From the NCBI RefSeq assembly GCF_030167915.1, contig NZ_JARGNB010000002.1:558001-622000 (forward strand): a stretch of 64,000 bases of DNA, read 5' to 3'. The notes under the pieces are model-generated. The model was not told where the DNA came from. It was given only the letters and a program-made list of their open reading frames with translations, and made no database searches. The DNA is from Aquabacterium humicola (GTDB lineage Bacteria; Pseudomonadota; Gammaproteobacteria; Burkholderiales; Burkholderiaceae_C). Every line of letters starts with the position of its first letter. Within the stretch, counting starts at the first letter, position 1. The translations under genes were made by a program, and so were the position numbers. This document shows positions 38,446 through 48,995 of this stretch, in pieces.

Positions 38446-39360
38446 ATGAATCCATCGATCAGCCTGCGCCAGATGCGCTGCTTCGTCGCGGTGGCCGAGG
38501 AACTGAGCTTCCGTCGCGCCGCGGAGCGGCTGCACATCACGCAGCCGCCCCTGTCGCGTTCTGTCGCCGAGCTCGAAGCCGCACTCGGACTGCCGCTTCT
38601 TTTGCGTGATACGCGCAGCGTGCGGCTGACGCCCGCCGGCACGCTGGCGCTGCAGGAGTTCCGCACGCTGCTGGCCGACTGCGAAGCGGCGGTCGGGCGC
38701 CTGGTGGCGCAGGCCGGCGCGGCGCCGGCGCTGCGCCTGGGCGTGCCGGGCTGGGTCGACCTGGAGGCCTTGAGCGAGCTCGAGCGCGCGCTCGCGCGAC
38801 AGGGCCATGCGTCGGCGCTGGAGACCAGCGCGCTGGCCGGGCACGAGGCGGTGGCGGCAGTGCGCGCCGGCCGGCTCGACGCCGCGATCGCCGCCGCGCC
38901 GATCGAGCCCACCGGCCTCGTCGCCACCACCGTCGCGACGCTGCCGATGGCCGCTTATGTGCCGGCCGCATCGGCGCTGGCGCGGCGGCGCCGCCTGTCT
39001 CTGGCCGAGTTGAACGACGTGCCGCCCTTCTACCGCTTCCGGCGCTCGGTGAACCCGGCGCTCTACGACCACTTCGCGCGCCAGTACCGCGCCCACGGCT
39101 TCGCGCCGCGCGAGGAAGCGCCGGCGCCGGAGGTGATGGGCGTGCTGGCGAAGATCGGCGCCGGCCGCGGCTGCACCTGCATGCCGGTGCCGATGGCGGT
39201 GCACCGCTATGCCGGCGTCGTGCGGCGGCCGCTGCGCGAACGCATCACGCTGGACATCGCGCTGGTGCATGCACCGGCGCTGGCGGCGCCGCTGCAGGCG
39301 CTGCTGCTGAAGTCGGCGCGGCGGCTGTTCGCGGCCACGCCGGGCGCCGAACCCGTCTGA
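38446..39360 (+). CDS. LysR-family transcriptional regulator
   Basis: A 304-residue LysR regulator. The N-terminal winged HTH is LRQMRCFVAVAEELSFRRAA, then LHITQPPLSRSVAELEAALG and LLLRDTRSVRLTPAG. The effector-binding part has the usual two-lobed alpha/beta fold (about 90-295), including RLGVPGWVDLEAL and VMGVLAKIGAGRGCTCMPV. The start is ATG at 38446. LysR proteins usually control a divergent neighbour; the divergent gene is the kelch lipoprotein 87 bases away, a plausible target. The next gene downstream is an orphan solute-binding protein, which may also respond. The effector is unknown. Confidence 0.92.
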   Translation: MNPSISLRQMRCFVAVAEELSFRRAAERLHITQPPLSRSVAELEAALGLPLLLRDTRSVRLTPAGTLALQEFRTLLADCEAAVGRLVAQAGAAPALRLGVPGWVDLEALSELERALARQGHASALETSALAGHEAVAAVRAGRLDAAIAAAPIEPTGLVATTVATLPMAAYVPAASALARRRRLSLAELNDVPPFYRFRRSVNPALYDHFARQYRAHGFAPREEAPAPEVMGVLAKIGAGRGCTCMPVPMAVHRYAGVVRRPLRERITLDIALVHAPALAAPLQALLLKSARRLFAATPGAEPV

Positions 39361-39408
39361 CCTGTTTCGGGTGTTGCCAGCCGGCGCGCGGCGGTCTCCA
39401 ATCGTGCG

Positions 39409-40158
39409 ATGGCGCGTTTTGTTGTCCGCCTCCTGCGCAGGGCCGTGGCCGGCCTGCTGCTGTCGACCGCTGGGTTGGCCGGCGCGCAGACCCTGCTGCT
39501 GACCACCGAGGAATCGCCGCCCTACAACCTGCGCGACGGCGCCGAGGTCGGCGGCAGCAGCACCGACAAGCTGCGCGAGGTGATGAAGCGCGCGCGCCAG
39601 GCCTACCGCATCGAGCTGATGCCGTGGAAGCGGGCCTACGAGCTGGCGCTGGAGCAGCCGCACACCTGCGTCTACTCGACCACGCGGACCAGCGAGCGCG
39701 AGGGCCTGTTCAAGTGGATCGGGCCGATCGCCTTCAACGAGTGGGTGCTGTTCGGCCGCAGCGACGGCGCGATCCGCCTGGGCACGCTGGAGGATGCGCG
39801 GCCCTACCTGATCGGGGCCTACATCGGCGATGCGCGCGAGGACTACCTGAAGAGCCGCGGCTTCCGCGTCGAGGCAGTGCCCAGCGATGCGCAGAATCCG
39901 CGCAAGCTGGCGATGGGCCGCATCGACCTGTGGGTCTCGGGGCGCTACGACGGTCCGGTGCTGATCGCCGAGGCCGGCCTCACCGGCAGCGTGAAGGCGC
40001 TGCTGTCCTTCCAGCGCACCGAGCTCTACCTGGCCTGCAACCGCGCCCTGCCGGATGCGCTGGTGGCCGAGCTCGGCCGGCATGTCGCCGCGCTGTGGCG
40101 CGAGGGGTTGGCGGCGGCGATCGATGCCCGCTACGAGCGGGCGGCGATGCCGCGCTGA
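39409..40158 (+). CDS. Periplasmic solute-binding protein (PBPb-type), orphan
   Basis: A 249-residue exported protein: signal peptide MARFVVRLLRRAVAGLLLSTAGLAGAQ, then a type II periplasmic-binding fold beginning LLLTTEESPPYNLRDG and PWKRAYELALEQPHTCVYST, with ERE and FNEWVLFGR in the first lobe. It resembles the small amino-acid-binding-like proteins of the ABC type that often lack a transporter. No permease or ATPase is adjacent, so it may act as a sensor domain protein. It starts 48 bases after the LysR stop. The 3' end coincides with hairpin 40156-40176. The substrate cannot be inferred. Confidence 0.82.
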   Translation: MARFVVRLLRRAVAGLLLSTAGLAGAQTLLLTTEESPPYNLRDGAEVGGSSTDKLREVMKRARQAYRIELMPWKRAYELALEQPHTCVYSTTRTSEREGLFKWIGPIAFNEWVLFGRSDGAIRLGTLEDARPYLIGAYIGDAREDYLKSRGFRVEAVPSDAQNPRKLAMGRIDLWVSGRYDGPVLIAEAGLTGSVKALLSFQRTELYLACNRALPDALVAELGRHVAALWREGLAAAIDARYERAAMPR

Positions 40159-40196
40159 CGCCGCGCTGCGGCGTCAGGCCGCCCGGTCGAGCGGCC
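40156..40196. terminator. Paired hairpins between convergent genes
   Basis: TGACGCCGC (40156-40164) pairs with GCGGCGTCA (40168-40176) over a three-base loop, a perfect 9-bp stem that includes the solute-binding-protein stop codon. A second stem GGCCGC/GCGGCC (40177-40182/40191-40196) follows. No T tract, so termination is plausible but not certain. They lie between two convergent genes. Confidence 0.5.
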
Positions 40197-40197
40197 G

Positions 40198-42789
40198 TCA
40201 GGCCGGCCCGCCGGCCTGGTGCGCGCGCCACGCGACGCACTGCCGCACCGCTTCCAGCGTCTGCGCCAGCGTGTGCGTTCCGCCGGCATACCGCGGCGCG
40301 TGCCGCGCGAAGACACGTTCGATGCGTTCGGCATCGCCGCTGCTGCACGCGCGGTCCAGGTAGGTCGGCAGCCAGCCCGGATCGTCGCGGCCCATGCGGC
40401 GCGCCAGCTGCTCGTGGCGCTGGCTCAGGAAGGGCAGCAGGCCGTCGCGCAGCACCGGCGTCTCGTTGTGGGCGGCCAGCACGGCGGGGCCGACCTCCTG
40501 GAAGTCGATCGTCGGGTCGAGCAGCAGCTCGCGCGCGCGCTGCGCCAGCGCCGGTGCGCGGAAGCGGCCGAGCGCCGAGAAGAGCTCGGCGCGCTCCTGG
40601 GCATCGCGGGTGCGCCGCGCTTCGGCGAGCAGCGCGTCGAACAGCGCGGCATCGCCATCGATGGCGGCGGTCGCCAGCAGCGCCGCGCCGGGCCGTTCGC
40701 CCGGGGGCCGCTCGCCGCGCAGCCAGGCCTGCACCGGGACGGCCGCGGCGGCCCGCAGCGCGCCGTCGGCGCCGAGGTTCGCCACCAGCGGCACCAGCAG
40801 CGGGCGCAGCAGGCGCTGGTCTTCGCTGTCGGTGGGGGACTCCAGCCAGCCGAGCGCACGTGCGCGTTCGCCGAACGCGCGCTGCCAGCGCGCCGCGGTG
40901 GCCGATGCGTCGAGCGCCGCCGCCACCGGCTGCGCGCGCAGCAGCACCTGCGCGGCCTGCTCGACCACCAGGCGTTCCGGATGACGCGCAAAGGACTCGG
41001 CCATGGCCAGCAGGTCGGCCAGCGGCAGCTCGCCGGCTTGACTGAGCGCGGCGGCATCGTCGAGGCCGGCCAGCACCTCGGCCGCCGGCAACTGCGGCAG
41101 CGCGAGCAGCCGGCGCAGCGGCTCGGGCGCCAGCGCGACCCGGTAGTAGCCGGTGCCGCCCGCATTGGCCTGCACCCAGTCCGGGCAGCCGGCATCGGGC
41201 AGCGCGACCGTCTCCGCGCCTTCGCGCAGCAGATGACGCGTCAAGCCGCCCGGCGTGCGGATCGTCATCGGCACCTGCCAGCGTGCGGCGGCCGCCGCAC
41301 CGGCACCCAGCGACGTCCAGCGCGACTGGCGCAGCAGCAGGCGCGGCCGCTCGCCGCCGTCGCACTGCAGCTGCACGGCGATGCGCGGGATGCCGGGCTG
41401 GCCGACGAAGCTGCGCAGCGCGGCGGGCAGCGCGGCATCCAGGCGGCCGAGCGCGGCGAAGAAGTCGTCGCCGCTGGCGCTGCCCCAGGCGTGGCGATCG
41501 ATGTAGCGACGCACGCCGTCGCGGAAGCGCTCGGGCCCCAGCCACTGCTCGAACATCGCCAGCACGACCTGGCCCTTCTCGTAGGTGATCGCGTCCCACA
41601 GGTGCGCGAAGTGCTCGTCGCTGGTCACCGGTTGCTGCACCTGCCGCGCCGATGCCAGCCGGTCGCTGCGCATGGCGCGCGAACGGGCCGCCTGCAGCTG
41701 CAGCGGCCAGCGCCACGCCGGCATCAGCTCGGCGGTGATGCGGTCGCCCAGCCACGACGCGAAGGATTCGTTGAGCCAGAGGTCGTCCCACCAGCGCATC
41801 GTCACCAGGTTGCCGAACCACTGGTGCGCGAGCTCGTGGGCCGACAGCGGCACGTGGTCGCGCTGGAAGGCCGCGTCGTCCGCGTGGCCCAGCAGCACCG
41901 GCGCGGCGTAGGTGATCAGGCCCGGATGCTCCATCGCGCCGAAGCCCGCCGGCACCGGCAGGGCCAGCAGGTCGAGCTTGGTGAACGGGTAGGGCTGGCC
42001 GAAGTAGGCCTCCAGCCGCTCGACGATGCGCGCGGTGATGCCGGCGGCGAAGGCCCCTTCGGCGGCACGGCCGCGCGGTGCGATCACCCGCACCGGCACG
42101 CGGCCGGCAGGGGGCGCGTCGAGCACGTCGAACGGCCCGACGGCGAACGCCAGCAGGTAGCTCGGCAGCGGCGGCGTGGGCTCGAAGACCACCCGCTTGA
42201 AGCCGGGCTGCGCGGCCTCTTCGCGCTGCACCGGCATGTTCGAGACGGCCTGCAGCGCCTGCGGCACGGTCAGCGTCAGGGTCCACGGCAGCTTCCAGCC
42301 GGGCTCGTCGAAGAGCGGAAACGCGAGCCGCGCGCCGGTCGGCTGGAACTGCGTGAAGGCGGTCCAGTCGCCGTTGTCGAGGCGGCGGAACAGGCCCATG
42401 AACTCCTTGTCCTGCAGCCGGCCGGTGAACTGCAGGCCCAGGCGCGAGCGGCCGGCCGGCACCGCCATCGGGAAACGCAGCTCGATGCGGTCGCCCGGCA
42501 GCACCTGCACGCGCGCCGCATGGCGGCGCGCACCGAGCTCCACCCAGGCCTGCTTCAGCTGCAGCTCGCGCGCATGCAGCACGATGTGGCGTTGCGGCTG
42601 CTGCAGCGCGACTTCGATCTCGATCTCGCCGCTGTGCGTGGGCCTGGCCGGGTCGAGCGTCAGCGACAGCTGCACGGCCAGCGGCCGTACCGCGTCGGAC
42701 AATCGGATCGGGTTGGACGTCGCAGCCTGCGCGGCGTATGCGCACAGCAGCAGGCAGGCGGCGGCGAAGGTTCGGAACAGGTCGGCCAT
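40198..42789 (-). CDS. M1-family zinc metallopeptidase (aminopeptidase), exported
   Basis: An 863-residue gluzincin. The signal peptide is MADLFRTFAAACLLLCAYAAQA. After the N-terminal beta domain (to about 240) the catalytic domain carries the exopeptidase motif GAMEHPG (284-290), which differs from the usual GAMEN, and the zinc motif HELAHQWFGNLVTMRWWDDL with LNESFA (His318, Glu319, His322, Glu341). An ERAP-type helical C-terminus (about 500-860) follows. It should cleave N-terminal residues from peptides in the periplasm. It lies within the block between zipA and ligA. GAMEH rather than GAMEN may change how the free N-terminus is held. Confidence 0.93.
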   Translation of the reverse strand: MADLFRTFAAACLLLCAYAAQAATSNPIRLSDAVRPLAVQLSLTLDPARPTHSGEIEIEVALQQPQRHIVLHARELQLKQAWVELGARRHAARVQVLPGDRIELRFPMAVPAGRSRLGLQFTGRLQDKEFMGLFRRLDNGDWTAFTQFQPTGARLAFPLFDEPGWKLPWTLTLTVPQALQAVSNMPVQREEAAQPGFKRVVFEPTPPLPSYLLAFAVGPFDVLDAPPAGRVPVRVIAPRGRAAEGAFAAGITARIVERLEAYFGQPYPFTKLDLLALPVPAGFGAMEHPGLITYAAPVLLGHADDAAFQRDHVPLSAHELAHQWFGNLVTMRWWDDLWLNESFASWLGDRITAELMPAWRWPLQLQAARSRAMRSDRLASARQVQQPVTSDEHFAHLWDAITYEKGQVVLAMFEQWLGPERFRDGVRRYIDRHAWGSASGDDFFAALGRLDAALPAALRSFVGQPGIPRIAVQLQCDGGERPRLLLRQSRWTSLGAGAAAAARWQVPMTIRTPGGLTRHLLREGAETVALPDAGCPDWVQANAGGTGYYRVALAPEPLRRLLALPQLPAAEVLAGLDDAAALSQAGELPLADLLAMAESFARHPERLVVEQAAQVLLRAQPVAAALDASATAARWQRAFGERARALGWLESPTDSEDQRLLRPLLVPLVANLGADGALRAAAAVPVQAWLRGERPPGERPGAALLATAAIDGDAALFDALLAEARRTRDAQERAELFSALGRFRAPALAQRARELLLDPTIDFQEVGPAVLAAHNETPVLRDGLLPFLSQRHEQLARRMGRDDPGWLPTYLDRACSSGDAERIERVFARHAPRYAGGTHTLAQTLEAVRQCVAWRAHQAGGPA

Positions 42790-42834
42790 CGTCGGCGCAG
42801 GGGGGAACGGCTCAGGGCCACTCTACACTGTTGA

Positions 42835-44949
<2,115 letters not shown>

Positions 44950-45034
44950 GCGTCCGGCCCTGGGGGTCCGGACCCGGGGGGCCGGGTGCGATGGTTGCCG
45001 GCTCCATGAATCCAACCACAGAGGTGATGCCGCG

Positions 45035-45574
45035 ATGGCTGTGCGTGAAATCCTGAAGATGGGCGACGAGCGCCTGCTGCGCATCGCGCAGCCGGTGCGT
45101 GAGTTCGGCACGCGCGAGCTCGACGAGCTGGTCGCCGACATGTTCGACACGATGGCCGCCGCCAACGGCGCCGGCCTTGCCGCGCCGCAGATCGGCGTCG
45201 ACCTGCAGCTGGTGATCTTCGGTTTCGAGCGCAACCAGCGTTATCCGGACGCGCCGCCGGTGCCGCAGACGGTGCTGATCAACCCGGTGATCACGCCGCT
45301 GTCCGAGGCGATGGAAGAAGGCTGGGAAGGCTGCCTGTCGGTGCCCGGGCTGCGCGGCGTGGTGCCGCGTTTCGCGCGCATCCGCTACGAGGGGCTGGAC
45401 GCGCAGGGTCGGCGCATCGAGCGCGAGGCCGAGGGCTTCCATGCCCGCGTGGTGCAACACGAGTGCGATCACCTGATCGGCCGCCTTTACCCGACGCGCA
45501 TGACCGACCTGCGCAAGCTCGGCTTCACCAGCGTGCTGTTCCCCGAGCTCGATCCCCAGGCCGGCGACGACTGA
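45035..45574 (+). CDS. def: Peptide deformylase Def
   Basis: A 179-residue metallo-enzyme that removes formyl from nascent N-terminal methionine. The three family motifs are [10 protein letters not shown] (45-54), EGCLSVPG (98-105, metal ligand Cys100) and QHECDHLIG (141-149, His142, Glu143, His146). The N-terminus [21 protein letters not shown] is typical. GAGGTG lies 9 bases before the ATG. It follows ligA by 85 bases that contain a GGGTCCGGACCC palindrome. Gram-negative type (class I) length. Confidence 0.96.
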   Translation: MAVREILKMGDERLLRIAQPVREFGTRELDELVADMFDTMAAANGAGLAAPQIGVDLQLVIFGFERNQRYPDAPPVPQTVLINPVITPLSEAMEEGWEGCLSVPGLRGVVPRFARIRYEGLDAQGRRIEREAEGFHARVVQHECDHLIGRLYPTRMTDLRKLGFTSVLFPELDPQAGDD

Positions 45575-45677
45575 TGCACACGGCCGTCGCCGTGTAAAGA
45601 AGTGCGAGCCGCGCATCGTGGCGTCAGCGGCCATCGCGGCCGGGACGTTTTCAGAACATGAGACTGGGAGTCCCACG

Positions 45678-47552
45678 ATGAACGCTGCCTGGTTCCGCCG
45701 CCTCGGCACGGTCCTGTTCACGACGCTGCTCGGCCTGGCGTCCTGGTGCGTTGCCGCACAGCCGGCCAGCGAAGAGCCGGATTGGCCCGGCCGCGTCGGC
45801 CGGCTGGTCGAGATCCAGGGCACCGCGCACCTGCTCGACCGCAACGACCGCCAGTGGATCGCCGCCACGCCGAACTACCCGCTGACCAGCGGCGACCACC
45901 TCGTCACCGACCGCGGCAGCCGGCTCGAGCTGAGCATCGGCTCGACGCAGGTCCGCCTCGACGGTGGCACCGAGCTGAAGCTGGTGCGCATCGACGACCA
46001 GGCGGTGGTGCTGCAGCTCGACCAGGGCAGCGTGGCGCTGCGCGTGTCGTCGCCCGAATGGGCCTCGCAGATCGAGGTGCTGACGCCCGAAGGCCGCTTC
46101 CGCCCGCGCGAGCCCGGCCACTACCGCATCGACCGGCTCAACGAGGCCAGCCACGCCACCGCCTGGCGCGGCACGCTGCGTTTCGAGGGGGTCGAGGTCG
46201 CCGGCGGGCCCGAGCACACGATCGTCGTCGGCCGCGGCCAGCATGCCGAGCTGTGGCTGCAGGGCCCCGCGCAGCGCTTGAACCAGCGCTGGCTGGAGAG
46301 CGAGCGCGATGCCTTCTCCGACTGGGTGGCGCAGGACGAACGCGCCTACGAGCGCAGCGAGACCGCGCGCTACGTGTCGCCGGAAATGACCGGCTGGGAA
46401 GACCTCGACCGCCATGGTCGCTGGCAGACCCATCTCGAATACGGCGGCGTCTGGATTCCGACGGCCGTGCCGGTCGGCTGGGCGCCGTACCGCAGCGGCC
46501 AGTGGGTCTGGGTGTCGCCCTGGGGCTGGACCTGGGTCGACTCGATGCGCTGGGGCTTCGCGCCTTTCCACTACGGCCGCTGGGTGCACTGGGGCCGCAG
46601 CTGGTGCTGGGTGCCGGGGCACCGGGTCGCGCGGCCGGTCTTCGCGCCGGCGCTGGTGGCCTGGGTCGGCGGCTCGCACGTGTCGGTCGGCGTCAACATC
46701 GGCTGGATTCCGCTGGGGCCGCGCGATGTCTACTACCGCTGGGACCACCGGGGCTGGCGCGACGGGCGTCGCGACGACCGCCGCGATGATCGCCGCGACC
46801 GCGGCCAGGAGCGCCAGCCGACCGGGCCGATCCTCTACGCGAACCAGGCCGTGCCGGGCGCGGTGACGACGGTCGGCGCCGATGCGTTCACGCAGCGCCG
46901 GCGCATCGTGCCGGTGACGCCGCCGAATGACGTGGGCCGGCCGCTGCCGACGCGCAGCCCGACCGGGCCGATCCTGGCGGTGGCGCCGCCGGCCGCGCCG
47001 GTGCGGGGGGGCGAGACCGCGCCCGCGGCACCGCCGCCGACCCGCGCGCCGACCGCGCCGGTGCGCCCGGCGATGGCGCCGATCGCGCCGGTGGTGCCGG
47101 ATGGCGCGGCCGCGCCGCAGCCGCGATCACCGGCGATGCCGGTGCCGGGACAGCGCGACGAGGCCCGAGATGGGCGCGATGCCCGCGCGCGTGGCGACGG
47201 CGAGCCGGCGCCCGGCCGGTCGCCCTTCACGCGCCGCGACGGTCCGCCGCCGCAGCCGTCGCCCGGCCACCGCGCGGTCGCGCCGACGCAGCCGGTGCCG
47301 CAGGCCGTGCCGCAGCCGCAGCCGATGAGTGCGCCGCGGCCGGTGCCCCAGGCGGCGCAACCCGCTGCGCCGGCGCCGGCCGTGCAGCCGCCGCCTGCGG
47401 CCGCGGTGCCGACGCCGGCGCCGCAGCGCGCGGCACCGCCGTCGCCGGTGCGCGAAGCGCCGCGCGGCGAGCCGTCGCGCGACGACGATCGCCGTCAGCG
47501 GGCGCCCGAACAGCGCGGCAACAACCGCGAGCGCACGCAGCAGACGCAGTGA
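45678..47552 (+). CDS. FecR/DUF6600-type envelope protein with proline-rich tail
   Basis: A 624-residue exported protein: signal peptide MNAAWFRRLGTVLFTTLLGLASWCVAA, then a FecR-like beta region (about 35-200, RVGRLVEIQGTAHLLDRND and LVTDRGSRLELSIG), then a Trp-rich segment (about 245-345: GVWIPTAVPVGWAPYRSGQW, WGWTWVDSMRWGF, HYGRWVHWGRSWCWVPGH) that matches DUF6600. An Arg/Asp repeat (RDDRRDDRRD near 370) precedes a Pro/Ala-rich, disordered tail to the end. Function unknown; surface or envelope structure is likely. It stands alone, with 103 bases before it. The next gene is convergent. Confidence 0.85.
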   Translation: MNAAWFRRLGTVLFTTLLGLASWCVAAQPASEEPDWPGRVGRLVEIQGTAHLLDRNDRQWIAATPNYPLTSGDHLVTDRGSRLELSIGSTQVRLDGGTELKLVRIDDQAVVLQLDQGSVALRVSSPEWASQIEVLTPEGRFRPREPGHYRIDRLNEASHATAWRGTLRFEGVEVAGGPEHTIVVGRGQHAELWLQGPAQRLNQRWLESERDAFSDWVAQDERAYERSETARYVSPEMTGWEDLDRHGRWQTHLEYGGVWIPTAVPVGWAPYRSGQWVWVSPWGWTWVDSMRWGFAPFHYGRWVHWGRSWCWVPGHRVARPVFAPALVAWVGGSHVSVGVNIGWIPLGPRDVYYRWDHRGWRDGRRDDRRDDRRDRGQERQPTGPILYANQAVPGAVTTVGADAFTQRRRIVPVTPPNDVGRPLPTRSPTGPILAVAPPAAPVRGGETAPAAPPPTRAPTAPVRPAMAPIAPVVPDGAAAPQPRSPAMPVPGQRDEARDGRDARARGDGEPAPGRSPFTRRDGPPPQPSPGHRAVAPTQPVPQAVPQPQPMSAPRPVPQAAQPAAPAPAVQPPPAAAVPTPAPQRAAPPSPVREAPRGEPSRDDDRRQRAPEQRGNNRERTQQTQ

Positions 47553-47580
47553 CGAGGCCGGCCGCCCGCGGGCGGCGGCC

Positions 47581-48243
47581 TCAGCGCAGCCAGGGCTTCA
47601 TCACCGGCCACACGTTGGCCAGCATGCGCGGATGCGCCTCGGCGGTCGGGTGGATGCGGTCGGGCTGGAACAGGCGCTCTGCCTGCGGCCCGTCGGCGAT
47701 GCCGGCCAGCAGGAAGGGCACCAGCGCGGCGCCTTCGTCCTTCGCGACCGACTCGAACAGCGCCGCGAAGTCCTGCGTGTAGCGCGCGCCGTAGTTCGGC
47801 GGCACCTGCATGCCGACCAGCATCACCTTCGCGCCGGCGGCCTTGGCCGAGCGCGCCATCGCCTGCAGGTTGTCGCGCGTCATCGCCAGCGGCAGGCCGC
47901 GCAGCGCATCGTTGCCGCCGAGCTCGATCACCACGTGGCTGGGCTGATGCGCCTTCAGCAGCGCGGGCAACCGGGAGCGGCCGCCGGAGGTGGTGTCGCC
48001 GCTGATGCTGGCATTGATCACGGCGGCGCCGAGCTTCTCGTCGGCCAGCTTGCGCTCGAGCAGCGCGACCCAGCCGCTGCCGCGCGCCAGGCCGTATTCG
48101 GCCGACAGGCTGTCGCCGAGCACGACGATCCGGCGCGCCGGCGCGGCGGCCCGCACCCCGGCCGCAGCAGGCGCCAGCGCGAGCACGCTACAGTGCCGCA
48201 AAAATCCGCGCCGCGAGTCGCCTCGCGCGAAACCGTCCTTCAT
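47581..48243 (-). CDS. tesA: SGNH/GDSL arylesterase (TesA-like) with Tat-type signal
   Basis: A 220-residue lipolytic enzyme of the TesA/lysophospholipase L1 type. The signal carries a twin-arginine motif, DSRRGFLRHC (residues 9-18), followed by LALAPAAAGVRA, so Tat export is likely. The GDSL block is VLGDSLSAEYGL (Ser45), the oxyanion residues are in GGNDALRGL, and the Asp-His pair is DRIHPT. It would hydrolyse acyl esters or thioesters in the periplasm. Its ATG (48243-48241) overlaps the divergent ATP-binding-protein ATG (48242-48244), as the tesA/ybbA pair is divergent in E. coli. An internal start cannot be excluded. Confidence 0.88.
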   Translation of the reverse strand: MKDGFARGDSRRGFLRHCSVLALAPAAAGVRAAAPARRIVVLGDSLSAEYGLARGSGWVALLERKLADEKLGAAVINASISGDTTSGGRSRLPALLKAHQPSHVVIELGGNDALRGLPLAMTRDNLQAMARSAKAAGAKVMLVGMQVPPNYGARYTQDFAALFESVAKDEGAALVPFLLAGIADGPQAERLFQPDRIHPTAEAHPRMLANVWPVMKPWLR

Positions 48244-48913
48244 GAGCGATCCCATCATCGCCGTCGATCACGTCACCCGCCAGGTGACCGATTCCACCGG
48301 CACGCTGACGATTCTCCACGACATCGATTTCACCTTGCGGCCGCGGGAGTCGACGGCCATCGTCGGCGCCTCGGGCTCGGGCAAGAGCACGCTGCTGGCG
48401 ATCATCGCCGGACTGGACCTGCCGACGAGCGGCACGGTGCGCCTGGCCGGCAACGACCTCTTCTCGCTCGACGAGGACGCCCGCGCCGCACTGCGCGCCC
48501 GCGAGCTGGGCTTCGTCTTCCAGAGCTTCCAGCTGCTGGGTCACCTGACCGCGCTGGAGAACGTGATGCTGCCGCTCGAACTGCTCGGCCGCAACGACGC
48601 GCGGGCGAAGGCCTCCGAGATGCTCAAGCGTGTCGGCCTCGGCGAGCGGCTGTCGCACTACCCGCGCACGCTGTCCGGCGGCGAGCAGCAGCGCGTCGCG
48701 CTGGCGCGCGCCTTCGTCGTCGAGCCCAAGGTGCTGCTGGCCGATGAGCCGACCGGCAGCCTCGACTTCGCGACCGGCGAGCGGGTGATGGAACTGATGT
48801 TCGAGATGAACCGCGAATCGGGCACGACGCTGGTACTGGTCACGCACGACCGCGGCATCGCCACGCGCTGCGACCGCCAGCTGCACATCGAGGCCGGGCG
48901 GCTGGTGGCCTGA
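48242..48913 (+). CDS. ybbA: YbbA-like ABC transporter ATP-binding protein
   Basis: A 223-residue ABC ATPase of the LolD/YbbA group. Walker A GASGSGKSTLLAIIAG, signature LSGGEQQRVALARAF, Walker B VLLADEPTGSLD, with His in LVTHD. YbbA normally pairs with the permease YbbP, but the next plus-strand gene is absent: the neighbour is a convergent parvulin, so the permease must be elsewhere or the ATPase acts with another partner. The start MSDPIIAVDHVTRQV at 48242 overlaps the divergent esterase start. A strong hairpin follows 29 bases after its stop. Confidence 0.88.
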   Translation: MSDPIIAVDHVTRQVTDSTGTLTILHDIDFTLRPRESTAIVGASGSGKSTLLAIIAGLDLPTSGTVRLAGNDLFSLDEDARAALRARELGFVFQSFQLLGHLTALENVMLPLELLGRNDARAKASEMLKRVGLGERLSHYPRTLSGGEQQRVALARAFVVEPKVLLADEPTGSLDFATGERVMELMFEMNRESGTTLVLVTHDRGIATRCDRQLHIEAGRLVA

Positions 48914-48941
48914 GCGGCTGGCGCCGCCCCAGGAAAAGGAA

Positions 48942-48967
48942 AAGGGGCGCCGCGGCGCCCCTTGTTT
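48942..48967. terminator. Bidirectional intrinsic terminator
   Basis: A perfect 10-bp stem (AAGGGGCGCC at 48942-48951, GGCGCCCCTT at 48954-48963, two-base loop) lies between ybbA and the convergent parvulin gene. The plus strand continues GTTT; the minus strand continues TTCCTTTTCC, giving a T-rich tract in both directions. Confidence 0.8.
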
Positions 48968-48995
48968 CATCCCCGGTCGCGCGACCGAGGCCGGC

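Noticed and set aside
44950-45034. Regulatory palindrome between ligA and def
   Set aside because: GGGTCCGGACCC is a perfect palindrome but is one of many expected in GC-rich DNA, and no T tract or promoter accompanies it.
45577-45596. Terminator after def
   Set aside because: ACACGG/CCGTGT makes only a 6-bp stem and is followed by AAAGAAG rather than Ts.
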